In this document: positions 45,465 through 56,457 of the stretch, piece after piece
Layout of the letters: every line of letters begins with the position of its first letter
Numbering within the stretch: the first letter of the stretch is position 1
Assembly (NCBI GenBank): GCA_022826865.1
Contig: JAJDUC010000001.1
Location: 62,001 to 126,000, forward strand
DNA from: Anaerolineae bacterium
Lineage (GTDB): Bacteria; Chloroflexota; Anaerolineae; Aggregatilineales; Phototrophicaceae
Direction of reading: 5' to 3'
Length of the DNA stretch: 64,000 nt
Notes under the pieces: model-generated
What the model was told of the DNA's origin: nothing
What the model saw: the letters and a program-made list of their open reading frames with translations, nothing else
Databases searched by the model: none
Program-made: the position numbers and the translations under genes

Positions 45465-47021
45465 CTAGATTTCGAGGTAGTCGCGGAGTTGACGCGAGCG
45501 CGTCGGATGGCGCAGCTTGCGCAAAGCCTTGGCTTCAATTTGACGAATGCGTTCGCGGGTGACGCCGAAAAAGCGACCGACCTCTTCCAGCGTATTGTCT
45601 TGCCCATCGGTCAAGCCGAAGCGCATTTCCAGCACTTGGCGTTCCCGTTCGCTCAGCACACCCAAGGCCGACCGGATTTGTTCTTTCAATAATTGACGGC
45701 CGGCCGCATCCACCGGGCCGGGCATGTTGTCATCGGGAATGAAGTCTCCCAGTTGGCTGCTGTCCTCTTGCCCAACCGGCATATCCAGGCTCATAGGCTC
45801 CTGGCTGATCCGCATGATGCGGCGCACCTTCTGTGAAGCGCGGCGCAGCTTGCGCGCCAGGGCGGGATCAATCGGATTGCCTTCGCGGCGCCGCTCTTTG
45901 ATATTGTCGCGCTCGCTATCGGTCAGGAAATTCATTTCCAGCGCGATTTGCTCGGTTACCGGTTCGGCGCCCAGGGTCTGCAAAAGCTCGCGCTGCACCC
46001 GCATCATTCGATTTATCGTTTCGACCATGTGCACCGGGATGCGGATCGTGCGCGCCTGATCCGCGATCGCCCGGCTGATCGCCTGCCGGATCCACCAGGT
46101 CGCGTAGGTGCTGAACTTATAACCCTTGGTATGGTCAAACTTGTTCACGGCGCGCAGCAGCCCCAGGTTGCCTTCCTGTATCAGGTCCAGAAAGTTTATC
46201 CCCCGCCCCATGTAACGCTTGGCGACGCTGACGACAAGACGGAGATTCGCTCTCGTCAGATCTTCCGACGCCATCGCCGCGTGCTGCTCCACTTGTTCCT
46301 GCTGCTGCTTCGCCAGGTTAATCGGATCGACCGCGTCTTCGATCCAACTGTCGAATTCCATCAGCGATGGCAATTTATGCGTCCGCTGGTAATAGCGCTG
46401 CATCTGCATCTGGTGTTCAAACGGGAAGAGGAACAGGGCATGGATCACATCGAAAAACACCTGCGCCAACTCGGTCCAGCTTTGGTCTTTTCCCCAATTC
46501 TTTTGGCCAAGGTAGCCGCGAATGTAGGATTCCGCGTCGCGATCCCAGTTGAGAATCGTCTCCTGCACTTCAGCCAGGACTTTGAAAAAATCTGGCATCT
46601 CAACTTCGCGTTCTTCAGCGGCGTCTTGCAACCGGCCCCAATCTTCGCGCAAGCGCCGGTAGGCAAATCGTTCCACATCGAGAAAATCCGGCTCATGCTT
46701 TTCGGCAGCCTGCTTGTCCAGGCTCATCAATTCGTCGCGAAGCGCCTCCAAATGGCGTTCGGCGGCGATCTGTGTACTGAGCCAGATCTCGCGGCTGCTG
46801 TCCAGAAGCGGCACCTGCCCGATTTCCTTGAGATACATCCGCACTGGGTCATCGGTCGGCGGCAGGCTTTCGCGCGCGTCCTCCCGGGAATCGTCCTCGT
46901 CCAATCCGTAAGGCTCGAAGTCGCTGGTGGTATAGCCGCTATCACGGCCGTCTTCCCCGTCCCCGCCGACGCTGCCTTTGCCATCAATGTATTCGCGTAT
47001 TCTACTGTCCGAATTCGTCAC
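45465..47021 (-). CDS. rpoD: Primary RNA polymerase sigma factor (sigma-70/RpoD)
   Basis: Encodes 518 residues. Region 1.2 starts at [18 protein letters not shown] long non-conserved region follows (about 95-240). Region 2 is [40 protein letters not shown] and [19 protein letters not shown] with the -10 recognition residues. Region 3 starts at [13 protein letters not shown], and region 4 ends with [29 protein letters not shown]. The acidic N-terminus ([13 protein letters not shown]) replaces a full region 1.1. It follows dnaG by 54 bp, the classical dnaG-rpoD arrangement, here without rpsU. Confidence 0.96.
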   Translation of the reverse strand: MTNSDSRIREYIDGKGSVGGDGEDGRDSGYTTSDFEPYGLDEDDSREDARESLPPTDDPVRMYLKEIGQVPLLDSSREIWLSTQIAAERHLEALRDELMSLDKQAAEKHEPDFLDVERFAYRRLREDWGRLQDAAEEREVEMPDFFKVLAEVQETILNWDRDAESYIRGYLGQKNWGKDQSWTELAQVFFDVIHALFLFPFEHQMQMQRYYQRTHKLPSLMEFDSWIEDAVDPINLAKQQQEQVEQHAAMASEDLTRANLRLVVSVAKRYMGRGINFLDLIQEGNLGLLRAVNKFDHTKGYKFSTYATWWIRQAISRAIADQARTIRIPVHMVETINRMMRVQRELLQTLGAEPVTEQIALEMNFLTDSERDNIKERRREGNPIDPALARKLRRASQKVRRIMRISQEPMSLDMPVGQEDSSQLGDFIPDDNMPGPVDAAGRQLLKEQIRSALGVLSERERQVLEMRFGLTDGQDNTLEEVGRFFGVTRERIRQIEAKALRKLRHPTRSRQLRDYLEI

Positions 47022-47075
47022 GATCTCCCTGCCTCCTGGTTATGAGATCAATGTAAGCCGCAAATGGGGGGCATT

Positions 47076-49124
47076 CTAATCGACAGCCAAATTGATACGA
47101 GCTTTAGCGCGCATGGATAACATAATGCTTGCCCTGAGTTGGTCGATTTGGCCGGGATCGCTTTCCGATCCCGTCTGGGTTTCTTCTTGCAGGTACTGCA
47201 ATTCCACGCGTTCATGCTCCAGGCGCGCCAGACGCAATTGCAGCGCCCGCGTGACCAGCTCTTCTCGCAAGCTGAAACCGGGGCGGCTGCGGTGATGGCT
47301 TCCTCTCCATATATCGTCAAAATCAACCTGGAAGTTTCGCTTCATCGTTTGCGAAACCGCCGCCGGTTCATCAATGAGCAATGCCTCAAACTCGGTTTCC
47401 AATTCGCCCTCGATTACCCGATAGAGATACTCCACCGGCTCCATATCATCCTGCGCCATCGAATTCTGAAGATGCGTCATCAAAGTGCGATAGTGGATCT
47501 GGCTGAAGTCCTCGGCGCACAATTCCCGGAGCGGGCCCCGCAAGAGATCATCATCATCGCCCGCCAGCTCACGCAATTTCCGGTTGACCTGCGCCAGCAG
47601 ATGCGGGTTCTTGAGCAACATGCCGAGGCAATAGGCCTCCGCCGCCCGCTTCAGCGGCGCCTGCGTCCTGGACGGTGTCGGCGCGGAATCGTCCGCCAAG
47701 CCGCCCCATTCATCCGGCGGGACTGAAGCATCTTCGTTATCCCAATATTCCGGCGGCAAATCGGCTGTCGCTGCGCCCTGGGCCGCGGGTCGAGTGGGCT
47801 GAGGCGTGGACGGACGGCGCGCTTGCGCCCAAGCTAGCATATCTCGCTCGCCGATGCGCAAGCGCCGCGCCAGCTTCTGAATATTCTCCTGCCGATACAG
47901 ATTATTCTCCGATACGTGAAGCAGGGGCAGCACGGCTTGCGCGGCCGCCTGCCGCTCTTGCAAACTCGCGTTCGCGGGCAGCGCCGCCGTCTCCCGGTCG
48001 ATGACAAAATCCGCCACAGCTTGGGCAGCGTCAACGAGAGCCGGCCAGCGCTCCGGGCCCTCATGCAAGACATCATCCGGGTCCTTGCCACCGGCGATCT
48101 TCAGCACGCGCAAATCCGTCGACAATCTGCCGGCGTAATCCCGCGACAAGATCTCGCGCGCCACCTCGAGGCTGCGGTGGGCGGCGGACTGTCCGGCTTC
48201 ATCCGCATCCAGCGCCAACACAATGCGTTTGGCGTAACGCGGCGCGACAAGGCGCACCTGGGCCTCTGTCATTGCCGTTCCCATTTGCGCCACGACGTTG
48301 TGGTATCCGGCTTGATAAGCCTGTATCACATCCATATAACCTTCGACAAACACCGCGGCGCCCGTCTCGCGAATCGCCCGCCGTCCCATGTCCAGCCCAT
48401 AGAGCAGGCGGCTCTTGTCAAAGAGCGGCGATTGCGGCGAGTTGATGTACTTGGCCTGATCGTCCGGATTTAGAGCACGCCCGCCAAAGCCGACGGTCCG
48501 GCCGCGCTCGTCTCGAATGGGAAACATCAGTCGCTGGCGGAAGCGGTCATAGACGCGCCCCGATTCATGCCGTACGGCCAATCCCACTTCGACAATGTCG
48601 TCGTCGCTGTGCCCCAGGCTTCGCAGCGCGCGCAGCATAAAGTCCCAACTGTCCGGCGCGTAGCCCAATTGAAACAACTCGGCCGTATCCGGATGGACGC
48701 CGCGGTCCGCCGTCAGATAGCTGTATGCAGACGCGCCGGCGTCCCGCCGCAATTCGCGCTGATAAAAAGCAGCCGCATCGGCAAGCAGGGCGCGCAGCCC
48801 ATCCAAGCGGTCGCTGCGCGTTTTTTGCTCCGGCGTCTGCGCTTCAAGCTGGACGCCCGCTTCCTGCGCCAATTCCCGCAGCGCCTCTTTGAAATCCCAG
48901 CCCTGCATTTTCTGGGCAAATGTGAAGAGATCTCCGCCTTCGGCGCATGCGCCAAAACAGTGCCAGCTTTGTCGTTCCGGATTGACTACGAACGATGGCG
49001 TCTTTTCGTTGTGAAAGGGGCAGCAGGCTTTGTAGTTTCGCCCGGCTTTCTTTAAGGCGGGGACATGGCGCTGTATGTAATGGACGATATCAATGCGCGA
49101 TTTGATCTCATCTGTCACAGACAT
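47076..49124 (-). CDS. dnaG: DNA primase
   Basis: Encodes 682 residues. The CHC2 zinc-binding domain is at the N-terminus (ACCPFHNEKTPSF and SWHCFGACAEGGDLFTF). The RNA polymerase core contains GGRALNPDDQAKYINSP, and the Toprim motifs are VFVEGYMDVIQAY with the catalytic Glu and IVLALDADEAGQSA with the DxD. A Pro/Thr-rich linker near 440-480 leads to the C-terminal helicase-interaction domain, which ends at about 682. It is upstream of rpoD on the same strand. Confidence 0.97.
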   Translation of the reverse strand: MSVTDEIKSRIDIVHYIQRHVPALKKAGRNYKACCPFHNEKTPSFVVNPERQSWHCFGACAEGGDLFTFAQKMQGWDFKEALRELAQEAGVQLEAQTPEQKTRSDRLDGLRALLADAAAFYQRELRRDAGASAYSYLTADRGVHPDTAELFQLGYAPDSWDFMLRALRSLGHSDDDIVEVGLAVRHESGRVYDRFRQRLMFPIRDERGRTVGFGGRALNPDDQAKYINSPQSPLFDKSRLLYGLDMGRRAIRETGAAVFVEGYMDVIQAYQAGYHNVVAQMGTAMTEAQVRLVAPRYAKRIVLALDADEAGQSAAHRSLEVAREILSRDYAGRLSTDLRVLKIAGGKDPDDVLHEGPERWPALVDAAQAVADFVIDRETAALPANASLQERQAAAQAVLPLLHVSENNLYRQENIQKLARRLRIGERDMLAWAQARRPSTPQPTRPAAQGAATADLPPEYWDNEDASVPPDEWGGLADDSAPTPSRTQAPLKRAAEAYCLGMLLKNPHLLAQVNRKLRELAGDDDDLLRGPLRELCAEDFSQIHYRTLMTHLQNSMAQDDMEPVEYLYRVIEGELETEFEALLIDEPAAVSQTMKRNFQVDFDDIWRGSHHRSRPGFSLREELVTRALQLRLARLEHERVELQYLQEETQTGSESDPGQIDQLRASIMLSMRAKARINLAVD

Positions 49125-49309
49125 GGGCGCAAGCTCCTCGATGAGACTAAGCCCAGATTATAAACTCACTTCGGCGGTCATACCACATCGCGTTGGAAGA
49201 TTAATACGAAGTCTGCCTCGCCGCCGTTGACTATATCCCCGACATCAAAACGGGCAATTGCTGCAAGACGGGTATACATGCAGACCGAAAAAAACCGGGC
49301 TGAATGTCG

Positions 49310-52309
49310 CTAGAAATTGTCCAGTTCGCTGAGGTCCACGCGGCCGTCTTGCAAGGCGCTGATGCGCTGCAGGAGCGCGATCCGGTTGTTGCGCCGCGCG
49401 AGATCGTCGCTATGGACGAGCACGTTGTCGAAGAATGCTGTCACCGCCGGCGTCATGCGCTCAAACATTCGCAGGAAAGCATCAACGTTGGCATCTGCGC
49501 AAAGCCCGGCGTCCGCCTCGCGACCGGCATTGAAGAGCGCAATTTCGCGCTCGTCGTCCAGCAGGTCTGGATAAAGTTCTTGTTTGGATTCCTTCCGCGT
49601 GATGCGCGCGCAGCGGGCGTAACTATCCAGTATGCCTTCCCAATCATCGCGAATGACCCAGCCCGACAATTGCGCGATCCCCTTCAGCGCGCGCGCCGGA
49701 TTCTGCGCTTGCGCCTTCAAGACCGCCCGGATGACATCGCGCGGGTAATCAAACTCTTCGATCAGCCAGTTTTCCAAGCGCCCGGCAATGAACTCAAAAA
49801 CTTGCCGCCGCGTCTGCGCCGGGACCTCCACCGGCTGGTCGGCCGCGGCCAAGGCAATCATATCCCGCAAATCCACCGAAAGATCTTGATCCACAAGGAT
49901 GCGAATCATGCCCAAGGCGGCGCGCCGCAGGCCGTAAGGATCGGAGGTCGACTTCGGCGCCAGGCCAACCGCAAACAATCCGACCAGGCTGTCCAGCTTG
50001 TCCGCCAATGCCAGCAAGCGTCCGGCAGCGCTCCCGGGCAAGTTGTCAGCGGCGTCGCGTGGCAGCCAATGCTCATATATCGCATCGGCAACGGCCGGGT
50101 CCAGGCCCTCGCGGCGGGCGTATTCCCGCCCCATGACGCCTTGCAGCGATGTCATCTCCACCACCATGCTCGTCGCCAAATCCGCTTTCGCCAATGCGCC
50201 CGCTTGACGAGCGATGTCAATCGCTCGCTGGTCGACGCCCAGAAGCTCGCCCATTTCTCCAAGCAGCTTAGCAACGCGATCATTCTTCCGCCGCATTGAG
50301 CCGAGTTCCGCCTGAAACGTCAGCGTTTCCAGACGCGGCAAATAATCCATCAGCGGCTTCTTAATGTCCGACCGATAGAAGAAACGCGCATCGGAGAAGC
50401 GGGCGCGCAAGACCTGCTCGTTACCGTGGATAACCTTGTTAAGATGCTCGCTATCGCCATTCCGTACCGCGATGAAGTAATTCAGCAAGCGGCCATGTTC
50501 ATCTTCAACGGCAAAATAACGCTGATGTTTGCGCATGACCGTGACCAGAACATCGCGTGGCAGCTCAAGAAAGTCGGCGTCGAATGTGCCGAGGAAGGCC
50601 AGGGGCGATTCGACTAGGTTGCATACTTCGTTCAGCAACCCTTCATCTTCGGGCGTCAGGCCTCCAACGCCCGCGGCCAAATCTTGGACCTGACGCCGGA
50701 TATGCTCGCGCCGTATGTCAATGTCCAGCACGATGCCCTGCGCTCCGAGGACCCGCGCATAAGAGGCGGCGCCGCTCAATTCCAGTGGCGGTGAATCATT
50801 TGGACGCAGGCCCCGTGTGACCGCGCCGCTCGCGACGCCTGCGAAAGCGAAGGGAATGACCGTCTCGCCGAAGAGCGCGACAATCCAGCGAACGGGACGG
50901 GAGAAGGCCTGGCCCGTCTCGTTCCAGCGCATGGATTTGTCAAATTTCAGACCGCCAATGAAGTCCGGCAGGGCTTCCGCCAAGACTTCTGTCGTCGGCC
51001 GGCCGACGCTGCGCACCGGCGCAACAACATAAGTCCCGCCGTCAAGCGCTTCGATGCGGAGATCTACGACATCCACGCCCTTGCCGCGCGCGAACCCCAG
51101 CGCGGCCCGCGTCGGCTGGCCGTCGGCGTCGTAGGCGCGGTCAGCCGGCGGGCCTTTGGCGATGAATTCCAGGTCGGCTTGGCGCGCCGATACTTGACGG
51201 GCTATAAGCACAATCCGCCGTGGCGTCGCCTGCGCTTCAAGCCCGGCATGTTCCAGACGCAAATCGTCAAAAAGGACCGGCGCGGCCGCCTTCGCCCAGC
51301 GCAAAGCCGCCGCCACATCGTCCGCCGGCATCTCTTCGACGCCGATCTCGATCAAGACATCCGCGGGCGCTTCCGGCGCCGCAGAGATCTCCCGCGGCGC
51401 TTGAAGCGGCGCGCCCTTCCATTTATCCGCCATCTTCATAAGCGGGTGTCCGAGCTCCGCCCGCCGCGCAACATGCTCCTCGGCGATTGTTCGGGTCATT
51501 TCGCGCATGCGCCGGAAGTAATGCGCCCGCTCCGTGACGCCGATCGCGCCACGCGTATCCAGCACGTTGAAGAGATGGCTGCACTTCAGGACGTAGTCAT
51601 AAGCGGTGATCAGCGCATCGCCCTCGAGCGCCCGCGCGTATTCCCGTTCGTAGGTATCGTAGACGGTCTTCAGCGCATCGACATCGGCGACCTCAAAATA
51701 GTAGCGGCAATGCTCGACCTCATCGTCAAACATCACATCGCCATAGTTGACGCCGTCCAGCCAATCGATCTCCCAGACGGAATCCTTCCCTTGCAAGGCC
51801 AGCGCGATCCGCTCAATGCCATAAGTGATTTCGACACTGACCGGATCCAGCGACATCCCGCCCGCCTGCTGAAAATAGGTGAACTGCGTGATTTCTTGCC
51901 CATCCAGCCAGACTTCCCAGCCCAGCCCCCAGGCGCCCAACGCGGGCGATTCCCAGTTGTCCTCGACGAAGCGGATATCATGTTCGGCCTGCCGAATGCC
52001 CAGCGCCTCCAGCGACGCCAGATAAAGTTCTTGCGGATCGCCCGGATCCGGCTTGAGGATGACCTGATACTGATAATATTTCTGCATGCGGTTCGGGTTT
52101 TCGCCGAAGCGGCCGTCATCCGGTCGCACGGTCGGTTCGACATAAGCCACCCGCCAAGGCTCCGGCCCCAGCACGCGCAAGGTCGTGGCCGGGTTCCCGG
52201 TGCCGGCGCCAACCTGTACGTTGTAGGGTTCCCAGATCAGACAACCCTGCGCCGCCCAATACTGGTGCAGCTTTAAGATGACCTGCTGGAAACTTAGAGG
52301 CGTTGTCAT
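49310..52309 (-). CDS. glyQS: Glycyl-tRNA synthetase, alpha and beta subunits fused
   Basis: Encodes 999 residues. Residues 1 to about 295 are GlyQ, starting [31 protein letters not shown], with motif-2-like [25 protein letters not shown] and [25 protein letters not shown] short linker ([18 protein letters not shown]) leads to GlyS from about 315, beginning [16 protein letters not shown], with [29 protein letters not shown] and the C-terminal anticodon-binding part ([22 protein letters not shown]). Most bacteria make the tetrameric enzyme from two genes; fusions are known in some lineages. There is no frame break at the junction. Confidence 0.96.
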   Translation of the reverse strand: MTTPLSFQQVILKLHQYWAAQGCLIWEPYNVQVGAGTGNPATTLRVLGPEPWRVAYVEPTVRPDDGRFGENPNRMQKYYQYQVILKPDPGDPQELYLASLEALGIRQAEHDIRFVEDNWESPALGAWGLGWEVWLDGQEITQFTYFQQAGGMSLDPVSVEITYGIERIALALQGKDSVWEIDWLDGVNYGDVMFDDEVEHCRYYFEVADVDALKTVYDTYEREYARALEGDALITAYDYVLKCSHLFNVLDTRGAIGVTERAHYFRRMREMTRTIAEEHVARRAELGHPLMKMADKWKGAPLQAPREISAAPEAPADVLIEIGVEEMPADDVAAALRWAKAAAPVLFDDLRLEHAGLEAQATPRRIVLIARQVSARQADLEFIAKGPPADRAYDADGQPTRAALGFARGKGVDVVDLRIEALDGGTYVVAPVRSVGRPTTEVLAEALPDFIGGLKFDKSMRWNETGQAFSRPVRWIVALFGETVIPFAFAGVASGAVTRGLRPNDSPPLELSGAASYARVLGAQGIVLDIDIRREHIRRQVQDLAAGVGGLTPEDEGLLNEVCNLVESPLAFLGTFDADFLELPRDVLVTVMRKHQRYFAVEDEHGRLLNYFIAVRNGDSEHLNKVIHGNEQVLRARFSDARFFYRSDIKKPLMDYLPRLETLTFQAELGSMRRKNDRVAKLLGEMGELLGVDQRAIDIARQAGALAKADLATSMVVEMTSLQGVMGREYARREGLDPAVADAIYEHWLPRDAADNLPGSAAGRLLALADKLDSLVGLFAVGLAPKSTSDPYGLRRAALGMIRILVDQDLSVDLRDMIALAAADQPVEVPAQTRRQVFEFIAGRLENWLIEEFDYPRDVIRAVLKAQAQNPARALKGIAQLSGWVIRDDWEGILDSYARCARITRKESKQELYPDLLDDEREIALFNAGREADAGLCADANVDAFLRMFERMTPAVTAFFDNVLVHSDDLARRNNRIALLQRISALQDGRVDLSELDNF

Positions 52310-52351
52310 GCGCGGTCCTGACAGTTCTTCATGTGGATAAGCTGCTTGCGA

Positions 52352-52380
52352 ATTATAGAAGCCAAGCCCGGTGTTGACGA
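52352..52380 (-). promoter_or_regulatory. Candidate glyQS promoter
   Basis: On the minus strand a perfect TATAAT (52352-52357) lies 17 bp after TCGTCA (52375-52380, 4 of 6 matches to TTGACA), about 45 bp before the ATG at 52309. No T-box leader is seen between promoter and gene. Confidence 0.5.
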
Positions 52381-52474
52381 GGTCTTTACCGGCTCGGCTT
52401 GCGCGGATTTCAAGAGGCGTACCCGACCTTTGAGACAGCCGCTCCCCCGCATTTGAAGGCGCCGGGATTGATGT

Positions 52475-53542
52475 CTAAGGCGAATCGCCTGAATCGGCCG
52501 GCGCTTCTTCCTCGAGTTCGGGCGCGCGAATCAGGTCGTCGCGCTTGAGTCCATTGAAAGCATTAAACACGGTCTCGCGGACTGATACGTAGTAGTCGGC
52601 ATCTGACGATTTAAGCGCAATGTCGCCGTCGATTTCGGCGCCAAATTCAAGCGTATATTGCGCTTCAGCATACTCGACCGCCGCTTCGACCGCTTCAGCT
52701 TCGGCGCTTTCTTCCCCGTCCGCGCCTTCATCTGTTGCATCCGGCGCCGCTTCAATGAGTTGCCGATAGCGCACTTCAACCGTGACCTGAGGTTCGTCAA
52801 GACCGTATTCGTCGCGCGCTTCCAGGCCCAGCGGTTCGACAAGACGGATTGTCGCGGCATTGCGCAGGATGCTCGGCATCTTGGTGTCTTCAAAGACTTC
52901 CTCCGCTCCCAGGCCGGCATAGGTCCAAATCTCGCCCTCGCGCAAGAAGATGTAGCTGCCCTCGGCATTGCGCACTGTAATCGCCAGCACATCAGCCTGC
53001 GGCACATTGACATAGCTGGCGTCGAGCCAGGTCGAAACCTGCGTCGACAATTCCCAGGAATTCAGGCCTGTGCCGAGGTAAACCTTGTCTTCACCGGCCC
53101 GGCGCGCGAAAACCGTATCGACGCCGCCGCTTCCGCCCAGGAAAATTGTGGCGCTGCTGTCTGCGGCTTCCAGCGTCAACTTGCGCCGGAAGTCATCATC
53201 TTTCACCTCGAGGCGGGCGAAATTCGCCGGATTGGATGCCACCAACCTTCGCGTATCCATCGCCGCGATCTTGCCCAGAACCTCTTCAATCTTGTTGCCG
53301 TCAACCGGGAAATCATCAGCGTCGGGCAAGACCCATCCATCAGCCGCTCGGGCGACGGTCACGCTGGCGCCCAGATCATCGGCGAAGCTGAAACGCTCAA
53401 CCGCGGCGGCGCTCATGCCGCTTAGAATCGCTTCCGTTTGGCGGGCCTCTGTCCCGGCGCTGGAGGCCACGAAGACCGCAAGCAGAACGATCTGCACAAT
53501 GAGCAGAGCCAAGAGGGCGATATTGCTCCTGTTTAACATCAT
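52475..53542 (-). CDS. DUF4340-type membrane-anchored protein of a Gld-like exporter
   Basis: Encodes 355 residues from the ATG at 53542, which overlaps the upstream stop by 4 nt (ATGA); the frame is open further but inside the neighbour. One N-terminal helix (IALLALLIVQIVLLAVFVASS) anchors a soluble beta-rich domain outside the membrane, with repeats of the DUF4340 type (RFSFADDLGASVTVARAADGWVLP and VLAITVRNAEGSYIFLREGEIWTY). An acidic segment near 275-305 (ATDEGADGEESAEAEAVEAA) is probably disordered. DUF4340 genes usually follow GldG-like genes, as here. Its function is unknown. Confidence 0.82.
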   Translation of the reverse strand: MMLNRSNIALLALLIVQIVLLAVFVASSAGTEARQTEAILSGMSAAAVERFSFADDLGASVTVARAADGWVLPDADDFPVDGNKIEEVLGKIAAMDTRRLVASNPANFARLEVKDDDFRRKLTLEAADSSATIFLGGSGGVDTVFARRAGEDKVYLGTGLNSWELSTQVSTWLDASYVNVPQADVLAITVRNAEGSYIFLREGEIWTYAGLGAEEVFEDTKMPSILRNAATIRLVEPLGLEARDEYGLDEPQVTVEVRYRQLIEAAPDATDEGADGEESAEAEAVEAAVEYAEAQYTLEFGAEIDGDIALKSSDADYYVSVRETVFNAFNGLKRDDLIRAPELEEEAPADSGDSP

Positions 53543-56448
53543 GCGCCTCCTTTCATGCCGCTTTCCGCTCGATCGGCCGTCATAGATTCCGCGCTCGCCC
53601 CGGGCGGCGGAGTCAACTGCAGGGGCTGCTCGGCCCGACGCTGCAATTGCCAAACGACGCCGATCAGAATAAGACCGATGATGGCGACCGCATAATTGAT
53701 CAGCGCCCACTGATTCTGCGCGCCTTCGCTGATTGGCGGCAGTATGCGCGCCGTGCTGCCGCGGCTGCGAATGGAAGCCAGCGAGACATCTTCGGTGAAC
53801 CAGTCGATGGCGTTGGAAACCAACTGCAAATTGCTGACGAAACGATCGCCGCCGAAACTCGCCGAAATCTGATAGACGTTATCATTCAGAAACTCGGAGC
53901 TGCCGATGACTATCAAGCGCGTGTTGTCCGGCGAGCGCTCCACCAGACCGATGGGATCCGCCACATCATCTTCTCCGCTTGCCACAAATGGCGATGGCTT
54001 GTCGATGAAAAAGCTGCTGAAAGAACCCTCAACAGCAATCGCCAGCGGGAAGGAAGATTGGTCTTCGGCGACCGGGAAGCCGTATTCCGGATACAATTCC
54101 AGGTCCGGTTGCGGATTGGCCGCCGTCGTCTCCCAGGCGGAATCGCTTGATTGAATCAGAGTGGTTGACGTCGCGCTTTGGAGCGTGGAAGCGTCCAATG
54201 AGACCGGCGACGCCCAGCTCATCGTCAGAAGCGGCAGGTTGTTGACCACGGGATGTTCCGCATCCATGCCGTTTGGCCGCACATCAATGAAGAATGGATA
54301 ATCCAGCGCCTGAATCTCGGTGACAACCATGTCGCCCAGGTCGCGCTGCACTTGAAGCGGAAACGGCGCATTCTGAAAATCCATCACCAGGCTGTCGCCG
54401 ATAATGACGCCATAAGCCTCCAGCATATCCTCCGCACCGCCTTCGTTGACTTCGAGCAGCAGAGCGCCGACATAGGGGTCAAGCCCCAGACGATGATGCC
54501 CGGCCGCAACCAAAAGCGAGCCCCCGCGCATGAGGTATTGGTCAATCGCATAGCGCTGAATCTCGGTCAGCCCATTTGGCGCCAGGAGAATCAAGACATC
54601 TATGTCGGCCGCAACCTGCCCCTCTTCCAGCGTCACGCGGCGTACCTCGTAGGTCTCGCGCAGCCTGTCCTCAAGGATCGCGTATTGCTGCACGCTGGGG
54701 AGCTGCTGCCCAAACTGGTTGGGTGTCGGCGGCGGCGGCGACCAAATCCCAATCACCTTGAGAAAGCCCGATGCCGAGCGTTTCAAAGCCGACTCGATGG
54801 CGTTGCGGATCTCGACCTGGCTGAGCGCGCCGCTGGGATAGATCACCTGCGGCTCGTCGCCCGCCTCAATCACCAAATGCAGGTAAAAGGTCTCCAGCGC
54901 GAAGAAACTCGTCGCCACCGGCTGGATCTGATAGCGGTCGAAGAGCGCCTGCTCGCTGACAGCAGCATCGGGCGCGGACATGTCGACCACTTCAAATTGC
55001 AGCGATTCTGGATTGGAATCCACAATCTCTCGCGTGACATCTTTTAAGGTTTCGCTCGCTTCCAGCATCGCCTCGGGCAAGGCGGCGCTGGACAGATACA
55101 GCGTCAGTTGCGCCGGCTCGTCAAATGAGGCCAGCACCGCATCCAAACTCTGAAAGCCGTAGACCACGCGCTGGATGCTGCTCGTCAAATCATATTCGAG
55201 GTTGCGCAATCTCACCTCGACGCCCGTAGGCGTATCGACGACTTCAATGACGTCGGCAAAGCTCAAGGTGGCGCTTTGGTCGCCGTAGGCTATCAGCACA
55301 TCGAAATAGACATTGACCAGGGAAACGCCGCCGCGATCGTTGACCTGCAAGGGCGTTGGGCGAATGCCATGAATCTGGTTCGCCTCCAGCTCCAGCTCTG
55401 GATCGCTAATCGGATCGACGAATTCCAATTGCAGATTGCCATTCGCCGCCAACTGATATTCCCGCAGCATGTCCCTGATGCGCGGCACAAGCGGCGCCAG
55501 GAAGGGATGACTCTCTTCGCTGAAATAGCCGCGTACCAGCAGCGGTTCGCCCAGGTCCGCCAGCAAGTTCTTTGTCACATCGGACAAGCTGTATTCCCGG
55601 TGTTCGGTCAGGTCCAGGCGGGCCGCGCTCACGTTGGCAAACAAAAGATTGAACGCCAGCAGATTGCAGCCGACCAAAACGATGCCAACGCGCGCGTTAA
55701 TGCGATGGGCGCGCAGATGCGCGCCGACGCTCCAGCGCTTGCCATCCAGCGACAGGATGTTCAGCCCCAGGAAAAACAGCGTCAGCGACAGGTAATAGAT
55801 CAGATCGCGCAAATCAATGACGCCGCGCTTGATGCTCTCGAAGCGGCTGCCTGCGCCGAACTGGCGCAGCAATTCGCCGGTTGTCGCGCCGAAGAGATCG
55901 GTGATTGCCGGCGAGCCAATGGCCTGGAATACGCCGCAGATGATGGCGGTTCCGATTAGCGCCACCAATTGATTGTCCGTTCGCGACGATACAAAGAGAC
56001 CGATAGCAATATAGCTGGACGCCAACAGAAGCGCGGCCAGGTAGCCGCCAATGACCGGCCCCCAGTCCAGGTTGCCCAGGGACGATACAGTAAGCGGCAG
56101 GAAGAGCGTCAAGCCCAGCGCCACAGCCACCAGAGCCAGCGCCGACAGGAACTTTCCCGCGACCAATTCTGTCAAGCGCACCGGCATCGTCAGAAGCGCT
56201 TGCAGGTTGCCGCTTTCTTCCTCGCGGCTCCACTGGTGCATCGTCAGCGCCCCCGCCAGAAAGATCATCAGCAGCGGCATCCATTCGAAGAGAGCGCGCA
56301 CATCGGCGACGCCGCGCGCGAAGAAGGAATCCACCCAAAAGAAAACAAAGAGGGTCAAGACCAGGAAAACGCCAACGAAGATCAAAGCCATTGGCGAGCC
56401 GAAATAGAGCTTAAGCTCCTTGCCTGCGACGGAAAGCATCTTCTTCAT
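53539..56448 (-). CDS. Fused ABC-2 permease (GldF-like) and GldG-like periplasmic protein
   Basis: Encodes 969 residues. Residues 1 to about 245 are a six-helix ABC-2 permease (ELKLYFGSPMALIFVGVFLVLT, then MHQWSREEESGNLQALLTMPV). From about 250 a further helix (VGIVLVGCNLLAFNLLFANVSAARLDLTEHREYSLS) starts the GldG part, with its extracytoplasmic domains (AYGDQSATLSFADVIE, IDVLILLAPNGLTEIQRYAIDQYLMRGGSLLV) and a last helix near 917-937. GldF and GldG are normally separate genes in gliding bacteria and elsewhere; here the frame is continuous. It lies 9 bp after the ATPase gene. Substrate unknown. Confidence 0.88.
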   Translation of the reverse strand: MKKMLSVAGKELKLYFGSPMALIFVGVFLVLTLFVFFWVDSFFARGVADVRALFEWMPLLMIFLAGALTMHQWSREEESGNLQALLTMPVRLTELVAGKFLSALALVAVALGLTLFLPLTVSSLGNLDWGPVIGGYLAALLLASSYIAIGLFVSSRTDNQLVALIGTAIICGVFQAIGSPAITDLFGATTGELLRQFGAGSRFESIKRGVIDLRDLIYYLSLTLFFLGLNILSLDGKRWSVGAHLRAHRINARVGIVLVGCNLLAFNLLFANVSAARLDLTEHREYSLSDVTKNLLADLGEPLLVRGYFSEESHPFLAPLVPRIRDMLREYQLAANGNLQLEFVDPISDPELELEANQIHGIRPTPLQVNDRGGVSLVNVYFDVLIAYGDQSATLSFADVIEVVDTPTGVEVRLRNLEYDLTSSIQRVVYGFQSLDAVLASFDEPAQLTLYLSSAALPEAMLEASETLKDVTREIVDSNPESLQFEVVDMSAPDAAVSEQALFDRYQIQPVATSFFALETFYLHLVIEAGDEPQVIYPSGALSQVEIRNAIESALKRSASGFLKVIGIWSPPPPTPNQFGQQLPSVQQYAILEDRLRETYEVRRVTLEEGQVAADIDVLILLAPNGLTEIQRYAIDQYLMRGGSLLVAAGHHRLGLDPYVGALLLEVNEGGAEDMLEAYGVIIGDSLVMDFQNAPFPLQVQRDLGDMVVTEIQALDYPFFIDVRPNGMDAEHPVVNNLPLLTMSWASPVSLDASTLQSATSTTLIQSSDSAWETTAANPQPDLELYPEYGFPVAEDQSSFPLAIAVEGSFSSFFIDKPSPFVASGEDDVADPIGLVERSPDNTRLIVIGSSEFLNDNVYQISASFGGDRFVSNLQLVSNAIDWFTEDVSLASIRSRGSTARILPPISEGAQNQWALINYAVAIIGLILIGVVWQLQRRAEQPLQLTPPPGASAESMTADRAESGMKGGA

Positions 56449-56457
56449 AGCCGCCTC

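Noticed and set aside
45948..47045. 365-codon plus-strand open frame opposite rpoD
   Set aside because: rpoD on the other strand explains the sequence fully; this is a frame shadow.
52310..52474. T-box riboswitch before glyQS
   Set aside because: The leader is only about 40 nt after the TATAAT box and has no T-box consensus sequence.
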